DNA of 64,000 nt from Bacteroidales bacterium UBA4814 (lineage in GTDB: Bacteria > Bacteroidota > Bacteroidia > Bacteroidales > UBA7960), in the NCBI GenBank assembly GCA_002402465.1, contig DHFW01000040.1:35548-99547 (forward strand), written 5' to 3'. The notes under the pieces are model-generated. The model ran no database searches and was not told where the DNA came from. It was given only the letters and a program-made list of their open reading frames with translations. The position numbers and the translations under genes are program-made. This document shows positions 8,735 to 16,575 of this stretch, one piece after another. Numbering within the stretch: position 1 is the stretch's first letter; the number at the start of each line of letters is the position of its first letter.

Positions 8735-9919
8735 CTAAATGAATTGAATGTTAATTTCCTTCAAAAACTTGCTTTCGAGAATTTTGGCGATTTTTTTGAT
8801 TACTGTGCGTCTGATTTCGAGTTCGACGGGCAAATTTGGGTCTTGGTGGGCCACATTAATGGCAGTGCCGATCCAGAAATATATGGTATCGCTTTCCAGA
8901 AACATTTTTACAATAGAGTCGGCCGGTCCCTTGTCCAGGTCGGTGCGCGGACTGAATTTTTCCAGAATTTCAGAAACCTTACTCAGGGTAAGAATACCTT
9001 CGGTAACCAGGTCGATGCCTTCCATATAAGAAATGGGCGGCAGTTCAGGATCGTCGAAATCGAGCGTATCTTTAATGGGTATTCCAAGTTCGCGTGAAAT
9101 AATGTCGGCGGTAGTGCCCCCGCAAAGGATTTTTTTGCCGTTGAAGTTTTTTACAATTTCAGCCAATTCCTGGTCTTTTCCCTGATCGAAGGGCGGGCCC
9201 GAGCACAACAATAACTGCCTGGGTTCCCTGAAGTAAATAACAGCGGCACTCATATCGTCCTTGGCCTGGTAGTTGTCGTTGCTGTGGGCTTTGTTTACGA
9301 TACGCCCGGCCAGTTTAGCTGCCGACAATTCGGGCTTTTCGCTTATGCTGTCTATGACCTGCTGCTGTACATTTTCGAGCCCCCAGCCCAGCAGGTATTT
9401 GCCTTTGCCCAAGCCCGACTGTGTAATGCCATCACTCATTATTATTATACGGTCTTCTTTCTGGGCTTCGAAGGAACAGGCCTTGATTTCTTTTCCGGCA
9501 TTGTTTTCCGATTCAAGCACCAAGTATTCCCAATCGGGCTTAAACAATTCATTGCCGCGTAACACAATGGGATCGGGGTTGTCGTAATTAATAATGGTAG
9601 TCTGGCCCGACTCCTCAATATCAACAATTGTAAAAGTGGCATAGCTGATTTTTCGCTCGCTGCAAACCGGAAGGGTATTCATGATGATCTCTGCGATCTT
9701 ACGGGCATCTTTGTGTTCCTTGGTAAAGTTTAACCCCATAGTGGCGGTGAGGGTAGCCAGCAGGTTGGCCTTAACACCATGACCCATGCCATCGGAAAGG
9801 ACCACCACTGTGCGGTTTTCTTCCTTCACCTTTTGCGACACAAACACGTCGCCACAGATGCGCTCGCCGGCATGGCTTTTCTGAAACGATCCCACCTCAA
9901 TATAAAAAAGGTCTTTCAT
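8735..9919 (-). CDS. SpoIIE-type PP2C protein phosphatase with an extra C-terminal domain
   Basis: Serine/threonine phosphatase of the SpoIIE/PP2C family. Metal-binding aspartates lie in CGDVFV (Asp24), LSDGMGHG (Asp43) and SDGITQSGLG (about 160), then KDDMSAAVIYF near 225. The phosphatase core takes up roughly residues 1-230. The last ~160 residues, starting after LLLCSGPPFDQG, form a second conserved-looking domain with CGGTTADI that I do not recognise. It has no membrane segment. It is the last gene of a three-gene operon with the PAS-linked hydrogenase-like protein, 8 bp away. Such phosphatases are known beside sensory [FeFe]-hydrogenases in Firmicutes and others. Inferred role: output of the sensor, dephosphorylating an unidentified Ser/Thr-phosphorylated partner. 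No anti-sigma kinase or STAS antagonist is present in the window. Confidence 0.88.
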   Translation of the reverse strand: MKDLFYIEVGSFQKSHAGERICGDVFVSQKVKEENRTVVVLSDGMGHGVKANLLATLTATMGLNFTKEHKDARKIAEIIMNTLPVCSERKISYATFTIVDIEESGQTTIINYDNPDPIVLRGNELFKPDWEYLVLESENNAGKEIKACSFEAQKEDRIIIMSDGITQSGLGKGKYLLGWGLENVQQQVIDSISEKPELSAAKLAGRIVNKAHSNDNYQAKDDMSAAVIYFREPRQLLLCSGPPFDQGKDQELAEIVKNFNGKKILCGGTTADIISRELGIPIKDTLDFDDPELPPISYMEGIDLVTEGILTLSKVSEILEKFSPRTDLDKGPADSIVKMFLESDTIYFWIGTAINVAHQDPNLPVELEIRRTVIKKIAKILESKFLKEINIQFI

Positions 9920-9927
9920 AATCCGTT

Positions 9928-11778
9928 TCAGGGTTTTTTAATTTTCTGATAGGTTTCTATGATCGAGTTAAGCATCTTTTCGGTGGTGCTGGCCCCTTCG
10001 CCCAGCAAAAAGGCAATGTTCTGCACCATCTTCAGGTTTTCGTCGATGACCTCGGTTACGCGGTTAATGATTTCTTCCTGCCTTACCTCGGCCACATACA
10101 TATCGCGAAATACCCCACCCACAATTTTGTTTGGTTTTAGAGAATACACGCTGATGTTGAGCAAACTGTCGTCATGATTCACGTCTTTACCCACCACATT
10201 CTCGTCGTTTTCGAGCACGTAGGTAAACAAGTTATAAATAGGATAGGGGAGCAGGGTCTTTAAATCGGCTCCCACCAGTCCAGGAATTACTTCGTTAATC
10301 ATTTCGGCATCTTCGCCCAGCACCTTCACAAAACTCTGGTTTGATTCAATGATTTTCAGTTTGTCGTCCACAATAACGGCGGCAGAGGGCAGGTTTTGCA
10401 GCAGGGCAGAAATGGTTTCAGTTTCCTGCTTAATTTTCTGGTTTTCCGTTTTCAGCGCTTTTTCCAGTTCCTGCAGGCTTTCGGTTTGTTTCTTCAGCTT
10501 CTCGTTGTTGCTTTTCAGGGTTTTAATGTAGTCGTTTTTGCTCTTTAGCGAGAAGGTCTGACACATTTCGGGCTTGCTGAGGCCTTGGCTAATGGAGATG
10601 GCAAAATCGCGACAACTTTTGTACCCGCATGCACTGCAAGAGGCCCTGTCTTCCAGGTCCTTGCCAAGACTTTTCATGATTTCTTCAATGCGGTCCTGGC
10701 TGGGCACGAGAAGGCGCTGGTCGTCTTTTACAAAGCTGCGCGACAGGTCGAGCGACGAAAAACGATTCATGTCCTTTTCCCAGCGCTCGGGGTCAAAATC
10801 TTTGAGGCGCTTGTTGGCATAAGCCACCACCATCGACCGGCGCAAAAACTTGTGAGAGCGGTCGGTGGTGCCTGGCCCCATAAGGCAACCCTGGTCGTAG
10901 AAAAGGCTGAAGTGCTTTTTAATGGTTTCGGTGTTTTGGCTGAATTCTTCCACCGCTTGCTGCATATTCTCCTTGCCGCTGGCCGAAATAGTGGATCCCG
11001 TGAGCAAATCGGTGCTTATGTCGGCAGCATACACTATGCCGCTGGGCAGCGGATACAGGGAGCCCAAATTACCAATGGGCGGATCAAAGTCAGAATATTC
11101 AACCTTGCCTTCCTTGATATCAAAGCGCTCAAAAAGCTGACGAAGCTCCCTGAAAGTCAGCACTGCATCCACTCGTCCGTCGTCGTCAAACAGGCTGGCT
11201 TCGTGTTTTGCCGAGAGGCAGGGGCCAAAGCAAACCACCTTAATGTCGCTGCCAAAAGATTTACGCGCCACCTTGGCGGTAGCCGTCATAGGTGTAACAA
11301 TGGGCGCCAGGTTATCGGTGAGTTCGGGGTAGTACTTTTCTACAAAAGAAACCAGGCTGGGGCAGTTGGCTCCCATGTAATACTTGCCCCTGAAGTTTTC
11401 GAGCAGTTCCTTGTATTTTCGTGCCACCAGGTCGACTCCAAACGAGATTTCGCTCACGTAATCGAAACCCAGCTTGCGGATCATTTCCACAAATTTGCGG
11501 TAATCCTGTATATCCGGAAACTCGCCGCTAATGGTAGGATCAACAATGGCCGCAACCTTTTCTTCGGCCGCCAGTAATTCTATGGCCTTGTCGAGCTCAC
11601 TCAGGTGCGACACGGCGTTGGAGCCGCACACCGACAGGCAACTGCCGCAACCAATACAGCGATCGTGATTTATCACCGGCTTGCCATCGCCTCGGGCCGA
11701 AATAGCTTTTACCGGGCAGGTTCGCACGCAGGCATAAGACTGGGTGCAAAGGCTGTGGTCTATTTTTATGATTTGCAT
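9928..11778 (-). CDS. Sensory [FeFe]-hydrogenase-like protein with PAS domain, H-cluster cysteine missing
   Basis: 616 residues: N-terminal ferredoxin domain, [FeFe]-hydrogenase large-subunit domain (about 70-360), a four-Cys Fe-S domain (CSACGYKSC near 400), a long coiled coil (about 420-470) and a PAS domain (about 475-590). The hydrogenase motifs are those of sensory groups: L1 GANCPSLVSF (Cys139), L2 GPCLSAKHEA (Cys187), L3 YDQGCLMGPG (Cys298). In L3 the first ligand cysteine is Tyr294, so only three of four H-cluster [4Fe-4S] ligands remain. The first ferredoxin motif also lost a cysteine (Ser14); the second (CIGCGSCLSVC) is complete. It is therefore unlikely to evolve H2 and probably senses redox state or clusters. 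It sits between a [2Fe-2S] protein and the SpoIIE phosphatase, which suggests it controls that phosphatase through its PAS or coiled-coil region. Confidence 0.88.
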   Translation of the reverse strand: MQIIKIDHSLCTQSYACVRTCPVKAISARGDGKPVINHDRCIGCGSCLSVCGSNAVSHLSELDKAIELLAAEEKVAAIVDPTISGEFPDIQDYRKFVEMIRKLGFDYVSEISFGVDLVARKYKELLENFRGKYYMGANCPSLVSFVEKYYPELTDNLAPIVTPMTATAKVARKSFGSDIKVVCFGPCLSAKHEASLFDDDGRVDAVLTFRELRQLFERFDIKEGKVEYSDFDPPIGNLGSLYPLPSGIVYAADISTDLLTGSTISASGKENMQQAVEEFSQNTETIKKHFSLFYDQGCLMGPGTTDRSHKFLRRSMVVAYANKRLKDFDPERWEKDMNRFSSLDLSRSFVKDDQRLLVPSQDRIEEIMKSLGKDLEDRASCSACGYKSCRDFAISISQGLSKPEMCQTFSLKSKNDYIKTLKSNNEKLKKQTESLQELEKALKTENQKIKQETETISALLQNLPSAAVIVDDKLKIIESNQSFVKVLGEDAEMINEVIPGLVGADLKTLLPYPIYNLFTYVLENDENVVGKDVNHDDSLLNISVYSLKPNKIVGGVFRDMYVAEVRQEEIINRVTEVIDENLKMVQNIAFLLGEGASTTEKMLNSIIETYQKIKKP

Positions 11779-11835
11779 AATTCCCGTTTCTTAAATGCTA
11801 TACTTTTTGTTCTGTGGGCATCAAAGCCACTGGGC

Positions 11836-12090
11836 TTACCGCGACTCAAAAAATTGGTCCAGGATATTGATTACATTGCTTTCAGTTACCTGGGTAAACT
11901 GGGTATCGTTTAACTTAAGCATGGGGCCATGCTCGCACTGCCCAAAACAATGAGAACCCCTGAAAATAACCTGATGATGGCGACCGGTCTCTTTTAAATA
12001 TTCCTGAATAAGCTGAAGTGTTTTTTTGTTGCCGCGCGAAAAGCAACTGCTTCCCATGCAAATGGTTATTTCAATATCATGATCTTCCAT
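11836..12090 (-). CDS. Thioredoxin-like [2Fe-2S] ferredoxin (NuoE-like, 84 residues)
   Basis: A minimal thioredoxin-fold [2Fe-2S] protein with the two half-sites CMGSSC (C-x4-C) and CFGQC (C-x3-C), as in NuoE/HydC C-terminal domains and Aquifex-type ferredoxins. It lacks the helical N-terminal extension of NuoE. It is the first gene of the leftward operon, 57 bp before the PAS-hydrogenase gene. Inferred role: electron carrier between the cellular redox pool and the sensory hydrogenase-like protein. Confidence 0.87.
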   Translation of the reverse strand: MEDHDIEITICMGSSCFSRGNKKTLQLIQEYLKETGRHHQVIFRGSHCFGQCEHGPMLKLNDTQFTQVTESNVINILDQFFESR

Positions 12091-12108
12091 GACTGCCTAG
12101 CCAAGATT

Positions 12109-12140
12109 ATTTTGTTGTACATCAATGAATAACAAAATTA
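12109..12140 (-). promoter_or_regulatory. Promoter and overlapping inverted repeat for the leftward sensory operon
   Basis: The minus strand reads TAATTTTG (12133-12140), a good -7 box. The -33 position (around 12160) is only T-rich. An inverted repeat ATTTTGTT-N14-AACAAAAT (12109-12116 and 12131-12138) overlaps this box and the expected start site about 30-35 bp before the gene at 12090. A regulator binding here would cover the promoter; which one is unknown. The middle of the 12091-12398 gap holds no open gene that I see. Confidence 0.45.
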
Positions 12141-12355
12141 CTGATTCCTTTTGAATAAAAAGTTACTAACCTAACATCTCTGGCTTTTTTAAGCTAATTA
12201 CGATTTAATCTAAATAATAATAAGCGCATAAAAGCCTGTTTAAAACGGTTTTGCATTAACTTAAAATCCTTTTTCTTGCTGCATAATGCTGCGAAAAGAG
12301 AAGCATAATTCATTGAGATAGCAATAATTAAACAAAAATTTCTTCTATTATTCCA

Positions 12356-12388
12356 TAGATTTGTTTATTATTGTGAAAAAAATTACAA
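12356..12388 (+). promoter_or_regulatory. Hydrogenase operon promoter -7 box with putative Rex operator
   Basis: TAGATTTG at 12356-12363 matches the -7 consensus TAnnTTTG; no good TTTG lies at the expected -33 position. Immediately downstream, 12371-12388 reads TTGTGAAAAAAATTACAA, a near-palindrome close to the Rex consensus TTGTGA-N6-TCACAA with one mismatch (TTACAA). It covers the expected transcription start and ends 10 bp before the ATG at 12399. Rex is encoded in the same operon, so NADH/NAD+-dependent autoregulation of the hydrogenase genes is a reasonable inference. Confidence 0.6.
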
Positions 12389-12398
12389 CTTACAATTC

Positions 12399-12878
12399 AT
12401 GCAGCCTTCTATAGAACCAATCCTTGAGAAATTCCCTAATAAACAGCGGGAAGATCTGATACCTCTGCTGCAAAAGATACAGGATGAGTTCGGCTTTCTG
12501 TCGGAAGAAATCATCACCCGGGTGGGGGCTTATTTGTCAATTTCTGTGAACAAAATTTACGGGGTGGCAACCTTTTACGATAACTTTCGTTTCGGGCCGG
12601 TGGGTCGTTACCACATCAGGCTTTGCCAGGGTACGGCTTGCCATGTGGCAGGGTCAACCACCCTTCTGCAGGAACTCGAAAAGCAACTGAAGATCAAATC
12701 GGGCGAAACTGACAAGGAAGGCCTGTTCAGCCTCGAGGTGGTTTCGTGTGTGGGAGCCTGCGGCCTGGCTCCACTCATCGAGATCAACGGCGAGTATTTT
12801 ACGGGCCTGACCCTGTCAAAACTTACTGATATTTTAAACTCCATCCGAGAAAAAGACCAGACCGTTTATGAAAGCTAA
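12399..12878 (+). CDS. hydC: NuoE/HydC-like [2Fe-2S] subunit of NAD(H)-linked [FeFe]-hydrogenase
   Basis: 159 residues, the standard length of NuoE-like subunits: a helical N-terminal half (KIQDEFGFLSEEII) and a thioredoxin-fold [2Fe-2S] half with CQGTACHVAG and SCVGACGLAP. The motif FYDNFRFGPVGRYHI matches the family's FY..F...P.G.Y. It relays electrons within a soluble HydABC-type complex. It is the first gene of the operon, just after a putative Rex operator, and overlaps the next gene by 11 bp, which implies translational coupling. Confidence 0.93.
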   Translation: MQPSIEPILEKFPNKQREDLIPLLQKIQDEFGFLSEEIITRVGAYLSISVNKIYGVATFYDNFRFGPVGRYHIRLCQGTACHVAGSTTLLQELEKQLKIKSGETDKEGLFSLEVVSCVGACGLAPLIEINGEYFTGLTLSKLTDILNSIREKDQTVYES

Positions 12879-14817
12879 AACAGCAGAAGAGTTAAAGCAG
12901 TTTCTTGTAAGGCAGGTATTGCTGAACCCACGCCGCCTTGACCTTCCACAGCTGGATAAGGAGCTTTCGTATATCAGCCGCGAAAGGGTCAGCAAGCCGG
13001 TAATTTACGTGGGTATGGGAACCTGTGGCCGCATTGCCGGGGCGGGCAAAACTTTCAGCGCCATTCGCGAATATCTCGACGATCACGGAATGGATGTGGA
13101 CCTGGTGGAGGGAGGCTGTGTGGGGCTGTGCAGCGCCGAACCCATAGTAGATGTGCAGCTACCCGGCAAGGCCCGCATCTCCTTCGGCATGGTGTATCAC
13201 GACCAGGTGCAGCAACTGCTCGATGAGATCATGAACCATAACCTGCCCGATGCAACCATTATTGGACAGTACGGAAACGACATTTCTCAGTTGTGGGAAG
13301 ACGTGCGCCAGATTGAAGAACACCCGTTCTTTGCCGGGCAAAAAAGGGTGCTGCTCGACAACTGCGGTCTGATTGACCCGGTTTCAGTGGAAGAATACAT
13401 TGCCCGTGGCGGCTACTGGGCTTTTGCCGATACCATTTCAAAGCATACCCCGGCCACGGTGTGCCAGATTGTGGAAGACAGCGGCCTGGCCGGCAGGGGC
13501 GGAGGAGGCTATCCCGCCGGAAAAAAATGGACCAACGCCCTGAAAACCATCTCCGATCAGAAGTTTCTGGTTTGCAATGCTGTGGAAAGCGACCCCGGCA
13601 GTTACATGAATCGCGTGATAATTGAAAGCAACCCGCACCGCCTCATCGAGGCCATTCTCATTGCCGCATATGCCATTGGCGCCACCCGCAGCTTTATTTT
13701 TATTCGCAAGGAGTTTACCCTGGCCATCGAACGCATTGAAAAGGCCATTGAAAACGCCCGAAATTACGGCCTGCTGGGCCACCATATCTTCGACTCGGGC
13801 GTAAACATCGACATTATCGTCAAGCAAGGTGCAAGAGCTTTTGTGTGCGGGGAAGAAACCGCCCTCAACAACAGCATCGAAGGAAAAAGGGCCATGCCCG
13901 AATCCAAACCACCCTATCCCTCCGAAAAAGGCCTCTGGAAGAAGCCAACCATTGTCAACAATGTGGAAACCTTGTTTAATATTCCGCTTATAATAAAAAA
14001 CGGCCCCGACTGGTACAAAAGCATTGGCAGTGAAAAAAGCAAGGGCACCAAACTCTTTACCCTTTCGGGGAAAATAAGGCACAGCGGAACGGCAGAGGTA
14101 GAAATGGGTCAGAGCTTTCGCGATATTGTCTGGAAAATCGGCGGCGGCATTCCCAACGGAAAAAAGTTCAAGGCCATAGTTCTGGGAATCAACTCTGGCA
14201 ACTATGTTATTGAAGAAACCCTTGACACAAAAGTTGATTTCGAGGAGCTTCGAAACATTGGCACTTCACTGGGAAGTGGCGGTTTTGTGGTGGTTGACGA
14301 AACCATTTGTATGGTAGATCTTGCCAAGTTCTTTACCAATTTCTTTAAAAAGGAAAGTTGCGGCAAATGCATCCCCTGTCGCGAAGGTACGGCCCGCATG
14401 TTAGAGATCATGGAAATAGCCACCCAGCGGCCCGGGAAAAACAACAACTTCCAGACCCTGGAGCGTTTCAAGGGCGTGATGCAGTTGCGTGGCCTGGCAT
14501 CAGTAATTAAGGACAGCTCGCTATGTGCCCTGGGCAAATCGGCACCCAATGCCATCCTCAACACTTTGAGAAATTTCAAAAGCGAGTTCGATGCCCACAT
14601 TTTCGAGCGCAAATGCCCTGCCAACGTGTGCCGCGACTTGCGTGTCTTTCTTATTGATGTGGAGAATTGCACCGGCTGCACAGCCTGCTACAAAAAATGC
14701 CCCGTCGACGCCATTATCGGCTCTGCTCGCCACCCGCACTTTATCGTGGAAGATAAATGCACTGGTTGCGGCCTGTGCTACGATGCCTGCAAATTTAACG
14801 CAGTATTAATACAATAA
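12868..14817 (+). CDS. hydB: NuoF/HydB-like flavoprotein subunit of the hydrogenase complex
   Basis: 649 residues in the HydB layout: thioredoxin-like N-terminal domain, NuoF flavoprotein core, SLBB domain, a [4Fe-4S] site (SCGKCIPCREGT, LCALG) and two C-terminal ferredoxin clusters (CTGCTACYKKC, CTGCGLCYDAC). In HydABC this subunit carries FMN, binds NAD(H) and is the proposed bifurcation site. Several key spots deviate. The N-terminal [2Fe-2S] site has only three cysteines (Val48 instead of Cys; C53, C84, C88 present). The FMN loop is GRGGGGYPAG rather than GRGGAGFPTG. The nucleotide loop is CNAVESDPGSYMNR, where relatives have CNAD at that point (Val239). MPESKPPYP replaces MPRxKPP. Nucleotide preference may thus differ. 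Tightly linked to hydA (16 bp). Confidence 0.93.
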   Translation: MKAKTAEELKQFLVRQVLLNPRRLDLPQLDKELSYISRERVSKPVIYVGMGTCGRIAGAGKTFSAIREYLDDHGMDVDLVEGGCVGLCSAEPIVDVQLPGKARISFGMVYHDQVQQLLDEIMNHNLPDATIIGQYGNDISQLWEDVRQIEEHPFFAGQKRVLLDNCGLIDPVSVEEYIARGGYWAFADTISKHTPATVCQIVEDSGLAGRGGGGYPAGKKWTNALKTISDQKFLVCNAVESDPGSYMNRVIIESNPHRLIEAILIAAYAIGATRSFIFIRKEFTLAIERIEKAIENARNYGLLGHHIFDSGVNIDIIVKQGARAFVCGEETALNNSIEGKRAMPESKPPYPSEKGLWKKPTIVNNVETLFNIPLIIKNGPDWYKSIGSEKSKGTKLFTLSGKIRHSGTAEVEMGQSFRDIVWKIGGGIPNGKKFKAIVLGINSGNYVIEETLDTKVDFEELRNIGTSLGSGGFVVVDETICMVDLAKFFTNFFKKESCGKCIPCREGTARMLEIMEIATQRPGKNNNFQTLERFKGVMQLRGLASVIKDSSLCALGKSAPNAILNTLRNFKSEFDAHIFERKCPANVCRDLRVFLIDVENCTGCTACYKKCPVDAIIGSARHPHFIVEDKCTGCGLCYDACKFNAVLIQ

Positions 14818-14833
14818 GCACAAAGCGTATTCT

Positions 14834-16561
14834 ATGGATTTTCAGATAGCAGTTAACAACAGTTTAGTGGACGTGCGCGAGGGCGAAACCTTGCTCACGG
14901 CGCTTCGCCGCCAGGGCATTAAGGTGCCCACACTTTGCCACATGAACCGGTTCAGCCCCACCGGTGCCTGCCGCCTGTGCGTGGTGGAAGTGGAGGGCAA
15001 GCGCGACCTGATCACCTCTTGCAGCTACCCTGTTGAAAAGGGAATGAAGGTATTTACCAACACTCAGCGGGTTATAAAGGCACGCAAGCTTATTGTAGAA
15101 ATGCTACTCTCGAATCACCCCGACGACTGCCTGTACTGCGAGCGAAACGGCAACTGCGAGCTTCAATGGCTGGCCGACGAGATGAATGTAAAGGAGCGCA
15201 AATTTTTTGCAAAGAAAAATCCCTATTTCCCCGACGGTTCGAGCACCAGCGTGTTTCGCGATCCGGCCAAGTGCGTGCTTTGCAGTCGCTGTGTGCGCAT
15301 TTGTGAGGAAACCCAGCTGGTTACTGCCATCGACTTTATTTCGCGCGGCAACCAGATGCGCGTCAACAGCGCCTTTAACAAGGGGCTTAACGTTTCGAGC
15401 TGCATCAACTGCGGGCAATGCATCATGGTTTGTCCCACCGGCGCCCTAACAGATATTTCACACATTGAAAAGGTGCAGGCCGCCATCGATAAAAAGAAAA
15501 AGGAAGTCTTGTTTTTCGTATCTCCCTCTGTTACGGCCTCTTTGGCTGAGCATTACGGGCTGAAGCCAGAAAAGAACCTGGGTGAACTGATTTGTGCTGC
15601 TCTGAAAAAAATTGGGGCAGACAAGGTTTTTGACCTAGGCATGGCCTCCGATATTAACATATTGGGCGAAGCAAAACAACTGGCACTGCGCATTAAAAAC
15701 GGTGCCCAAGGCCCTTTGTTCTCTTCGTGCTGCCCGAGTTGGGTAAAGTATGTGGAAGAATTCCGACCCGAACTTATTCCTTCATTGGCCACGACAAAAT
15801 CGCCCCAGCAAATCTTTGGCAAGCTTCTTAAAACCTGGTACACCAAACAGAGGAAGGTAATGCCCGACAGTTTATACAGTGTAGCGGTGATGCCTTGCGT
15901 GGGAAAAAAGTTTGAAGCCTCACGCGAGGAAATGACTCACAAGGGCATTTCGGAAGTGGATGCCGTACTGACCATTCGCGAGTTGATGAGAATGATTCGC
16001 ACCAATGGTATTGATTTGCGAAACCTGGAGCCAGTTCCATTCGATGAGCCTTTCCAGGGCTGCAGTGCAGCAGCCTGGAAGCTGGGTTACGCTGGCGGAA
16101 AGGCCGAAGCTGTGGCCCAGGAACTGTTTGAAAGCATGAAAACCTCTGACAAAGAAACCTTTAAATTTATTATGCCTAAAAATATTGCCGGCCGCAGAGA
16201 GTCGAAGCTAACCATTGGGAAGAAAACCTTTGGATTTGCCTGGGTGAGTGGTATTGAGAAGGCCAACAGCTACATAAATCAGCTCATCGACCAGGGCCGC
16301 ACCGACATACACTATGTAGAGGTGATGGCCTGCCTGGAAGGTTGTGCCGGCGGTGGCGGTCAGCCCATTAACCGCCTTCCCGAAAAACCCCGCAACCGGA
16401 AGAAGATTTGCCAGGATATGGAAAAAATTAATCACTGGGCCAACGCATCTGAAAACTCATCCCTCGAAAAGCTAAACCGCAGCCTGAAAAACAGCCCCGA
16501 CGTGGATAACCCTGAAACCTATTTCCACACGCATTTTCAACCGCGTGAGGTGTTGAAATAA
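14834..16561 (+). CDS. hydA: [FeFe]-hydrogenase catalytic subunit (trimeric HydA type, divergent active-site surroundings)
   Basis: Reversible H2 oxidation/evolution. 575 residues: N-terminal [2Fe-2S] (C35, C46, C49, C63), His-Cys3 cluster (HPDDCLYCERNGNC), two ferredoxin clusters (CVLCSRCVRIC; CINCGQCIMVC) and the H domain. The H-cluster ligands are complete: C300 in SSCCPSW, C355 in MPCVGKKFE, C500 and C504 in EVMACLEGCAGGGGQP. The bridging-amine proton donor C299 is kept. By hand alignment to CpI, proton-path residue E279 is kept, but E282 is Gln and S319 is Ala. The usual FGxTGGVMEA stretch reads LGYAGGKAEA. It is thus a plausible active hydrogenase of an unusual lineage. With NuoE- and NuoF-like partners it should form a cytoplasmic NAD(H)/ferredoxin-linked complex. 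Confidence 0.93.
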   Translation: MDFQIAVNNSLVDVREGETLLTALRRQGIKVPTLCHMNRFSPTGACRLCVVEVEGKRDLITSCSYPVEKGMKVFTNTQRVIKARKLIVEMLLSNHPDDCLYCERNGNCELQWLADEMNVKERKFFAKKNPYFPDGSSTSVFRDPAKCVLCSRCVRICEETQLVTAIDFISRGNQMRVNSAFNKGLNVSSCINCGQCIMVCPTGALTDISHIEKVQAAIDKKKKEVLFFVSPSVTASLAEHYGLKPEKNLGELICAALKKIGADKVFDLGMASDINILGEAKQLALRIKNGAQGPLFSSCCPSWVKYVEEFRPELIPSLATTKSPQQIFGKLLKTWYTKQRKVMPDSLYSVAVMPCVGKKFEASREEMTHKGISEVDAVLTIRELMRMIRTNGIDLRNLEPVPFDEPFQGCSAAAWKLGYAGGKAEAVAQELFESMKTSDKETFKFIMPKNIAGRRESKLTIGKKTFGFAWVSGIEKANSYINQLIDQGRTDIHYVEVMACLEGCAGGGGQPINRLPEKPRNRKKICQDMEKINHWANASENSSLEKLNRSLKNSPDVDNPETYFHTHFQPREVLK

Positions 16562-16575
16562 GCAATACGCCCGTT

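Noticed and set aside
10585..11577. 330-codon plus-strand frame opposite the PAS-hydrogenase gene
   Set aside because: Long only because of codon bias on the opposite strand; it has no motif and overlaps a well-supported gene.
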